Below are positions 63,811 through 64,000 of a stretch of DNA of 64,000 bases, one piece after another. Below the pieces are notes generated by a model. The model saw nothing but the letters and a program-made list of their open reading frames with translations. It was not told the origin of the DNA and made no database searches. How positions within the stretch are numbered: position 1 is the first letter of the stretch; the number at the start of each line of letters is the position of its first letter. Made by a program: the position numbers and the translations under genes. The DNA is taken from contig CM043965.1 of assembly GCA_014529385.2 (NCBI GenBank), positions 59,118,933-59,182,932 on the forward strand, in the 5' to 3' direction. This DNA comes from Adiantum capillus-veneris. Lineage: Eukaryota; Streptophyta; Polypodiopsida; Polypodiales; Pteridaceae.

Positions 63811-63954
63811 TGGTGTGCACGGGATTAGGACCAAACTAGGTTTGCCTCTTGCATCAGAGAGCAGCTCCTTGTATTAACTTGAGAGGTAGTTACAACCATA
63901 ACATGTCCGACCACACTAGGTGGCCGGACTCTACCTGCACGACCACACACCACA
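63811..63954 (-). repeat. 5' LTR of the TRIM-like element
   Basis: Starts two bases short of the other copy (TGGTGTGCAC) and ends CACACCACA. Confidence 0.75.
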
Positions 63955-64000
63955 ATATCTTCCTACGCACATTTGCAATGCTAGCAGATCTAATCTCCAA

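Larger units (their letters stand above)
62157..63954 (-). mobile_element. small LTR element (TRIM-like), about 1.8 kb
   Basis: Two nearly identical direct repeats of 146 and 144 bp flank 1.5 kb. The repeat starts TGTGGTGTG and ends CACACCACA, so its tips are inverted repeats, as in LTRs. A purine tract (minus-strand TAAGGGGGGAGG, 62303-62314) abuts the left repeat, which sets the orientation. ATAT flanks both sides, suggesting a 4-5 bp target duplication. No convincing tRNA primer site lies inside the right repeat. The interior has a 237-codon minus frame (62792-63505) without recognisable domains, so I do not call it a gene. Confidence 0.65.

Overview
The window is nuclear DNA of a land plant and consists almost entirely of nested, mostly decayed LTR retrotransposons. 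The plant assignment rests on a primer-binding site matching the 3' end of plant tRNA-Asp, a Tat/Athila-like Ty3 polyprotein with a large 3' ORF, a chromodomain Ty3 element, Ty1/copia relics, and a TRIM-like and a gag-only LTR element. I could not name the species. I found no intact host gene, tRNA, rRNA or CRISPR array.

Layout. (1) 1-1618: unassigned flank with a possible MITE (809-1356). (2) Element A, minus strand, 1619-48620: a small gag-only copia derivative, about 2.9 kb once its insertions are removed. It is split twice. Its gag was hit by giant element E1 (2953-21962, plus strand, 5-bp duplication AGCCT). Its leader was hit by a chromodomain Ty3 element G (22705-47740, minus strand). 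The gag of G was in turn hit by a second copy of the giant family, E2 (28024-44895, plus strand, duplication TCTCC). (3) 48621-49944: truncated copia relic B1. (4) 49945-53097: no recognisable gene. (5) 53098-61391: copia relic B2 with both LTRs, interrupted by about 3.9 kb carrying several two-copy tandem duplications. (6) 62157-63954: a small LTR element with 144-146 bp LTRs.

The noteworthy system is the E1/E2 family. Comparing the two copies implies an ancestor with one very long polyprotein: a novel Gag N-terminal domain, Gag with two zinc knuckles, retropepsin 1, RT and RNase H, two tandem integrase H2C2 zinc-binding modules, the integrase DDE core and C-terminal domain, a second retropepsin-like domain, and a basic KQ-W-I-KK repeat tail. 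A 3' region follows with a small conserved ORF and a separate coiled-coil ORF of about 1076 residues. Both non-coding flanks carry a 24-bp palindrome (half-site AGACATCATACG followed by its exact reverse complement): 17 copies plus one remnant, at conserved 284/285 and 125-135 bp spacings. Its core also occurs in all four LTRs.

E2 has lost exactly RT-RNase H at a 9-bp microhomology, which fuses Gag-PR to IN-PR2 in one frame with a single stop codon. E1 keeps the RT catalytic residues but carries about ten frameshifts and stops. Neither copy looks autonomous.
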